DNA of 64,000 nucleotides from the NCBI GenBank assembly GCA_900074885.1, contig FJUW01000055.1, positions 56,600 to 120,599 on the forward strand, given 5' to 3'. Shown in pieces: positions 63,201 through 64,000 of the stretch. The notes beneath the pieces were generated by a model, which was not told the origin of the DNA, did no database searches, and was given only the letters and a program-made list of their open reading frames with translations. The position numbers and the translations under genes were made by a program. The DNA comes from Rhynchosporium graminicola (taxonomy: Eukaryota > Ascomycota > Leotiomycetes > Helotiales > Ploettnerulaceae). Numbering within the stretch: the stretch's first letter is position 1; each line of letters begins with the position of its first letter.

Positions 63201-64000
63201 ACGCTTCTATATCGACTATCGTAAGCTTAATACGATCACTCGAAAGGATTTATACCTAATACCTAGGATCGATAAGCTCTTAACTCGTATATCTAAAGTA
63301 ATAATTTTTACTAAACTAGATATCCGGGTAGTATTTAACTATATCTATATAGACCTTAAATAAGAGGAGTATATTACCTTCCGAACTTGCTTCAGATCTT
63401 ATAAATATAAGGTACTCCCTTTTAGGCTCTATAATAGACCTAGTATATACTAACGATATATAAATAATATATTACTAAACTATCTGGACGATTTCTATAT
63501 AGCTTACCTAGATAATATTCTTATATACTTAGAGATACTCTAAGAACACGAGGGATATATTAAATTAGTACTATAATACTTAATAGATACTAGACTCTAG
63601 ATAGATATTAAGAAAAGCGAATTCTATATTACTCGGACTAAGTACTTCAGATATATTATTACTACTAATAGAATCGAGCCAGATCCTAAGAAAGTAGTAC
63701 TATTAGTAGACTAGAAGTACCTCGAAATAGTAATAGCTATAAAATCTTTCCTAGGATTCTATAGTTTCTACTATTAATTTATTCGCAATTTCGGCCTTAT
63801 CGCTAAACCTCTCTTAATACTTACTCGGCTTATAGTACTATAGAATTTCACTAATAATTATAAGAAGTCCTTCGATAATTTATATTAATAGCTACTATTA
63901 GTATAGAAACTATACTATTTCGACCCTAAATTATAGACTAAACTAGAAACTAATACCTCTAATAGTATAATAGCTAGAGTTATCTTCTAATTATATAAAG
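60017..64000 (+). mobile_element. GypA second copy, truncated by the window edge
   Basis: 5' LTR 60017-60285 (TATGACGATAACTCACC...ATTATTATA), then leader, gag, protease and RT collinear with 11595-15590. The zinc-knuckle region near 61,860-61,905 again shows Tyr at the Cys/His positions. The protease site reads INTGA (Asp codon 62161-62163 now AAT), whereas the other copy reads DTKV, so the two copies were inactivated by different changes. RT YLDN near 63,505-63,520. Inserted into GypC RT. Confidence 0.87.

Overview
The window looks like a filamentous ascomycete (Pezizomycotina) chromosome with a two-compartment structure. Short phase-consistent GT..AG introns, a Dal5-type permease, a fungal Gln-rich nuclear-type protein and retrotransposons decayed in a RIP-like way (C-to-T at CpA) support this. 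I cannot name the genus.

Left compartment, 1 to about 29,000: AT-rich, no intact gene, built of nested LTR retrotransposons. I use local family names. CopA and CopB are Ty1/copia. GypA (about 260-268 bp LTR), GypB (217 bp LTR) and GypC are Ty3/gypsy. TRG is a small gag-only LTR element with a 194 bp LTR. Boundaries come from matching LTRs and 5-bp target-site duplications (TSDs). GypA at 11595-19361 lies inside a TRG LTR (TSD GCACT). TRG at 3470-4994 lies inside a minus-strand GypA fragment (TSD ATTTT). GypB at 20382-26131 has TSD TATAA/TATAG. A GypB solo LTR at 26537-26753 has TSD AGTAA. Reading frames can be followed over long stretches, but Gln and Trp codons have become TAG/TAA, and Cys, His and Asp codons of catalytic or zinc-binding motifs have become Tyr or Asn.

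Gene island, about 29,000-56,280: base composition is balanced and three genes can be modelled confidently. They are a six-exon minus-strand anion:cation symporter-type MFS permease (29412-31503), a five-exon Gln-rich putative nuclear regulator with two copies of one fungal domain (47411-50523), and a six-exon secreted type-B carboxylesterase (53353-55663). A two-exon cysteine-rich small secreted protein (37057-37439) is likely, and a 174-residue hypothetical ORF (35375-35899, minus) is possible. The rest is long intergenic sequence. It includes about 6.5 kb of pyrimidine-rich DNA upstream of the regulator that may be a promoter plus long 5' leader.

Right compartment, about 56,284-64,000: it opens with a near-perfect 69-bp-arm inverted repeat. 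Then come a RIP-decayed GypC element (56523-60016) and a second GypA copy (from 60017) that runs off the window.

The genes do not form an evident pathway or cluster. The permease, esterase and small secreted protein are all surface or secreted functions in an island between repeat blocks, a setting common for environment- or host-facing fungal genes. No CRISPR array, rRNA or convincing tRNA was seen. The less ordinary elements are the gag-only TRG family, the antisense frame carried by GypA, an unidentified decayed minus-strand frame near 26.1-28.3 kb, and the repeated loss of zinc-knuckle and catalytic residues in unrelated families.
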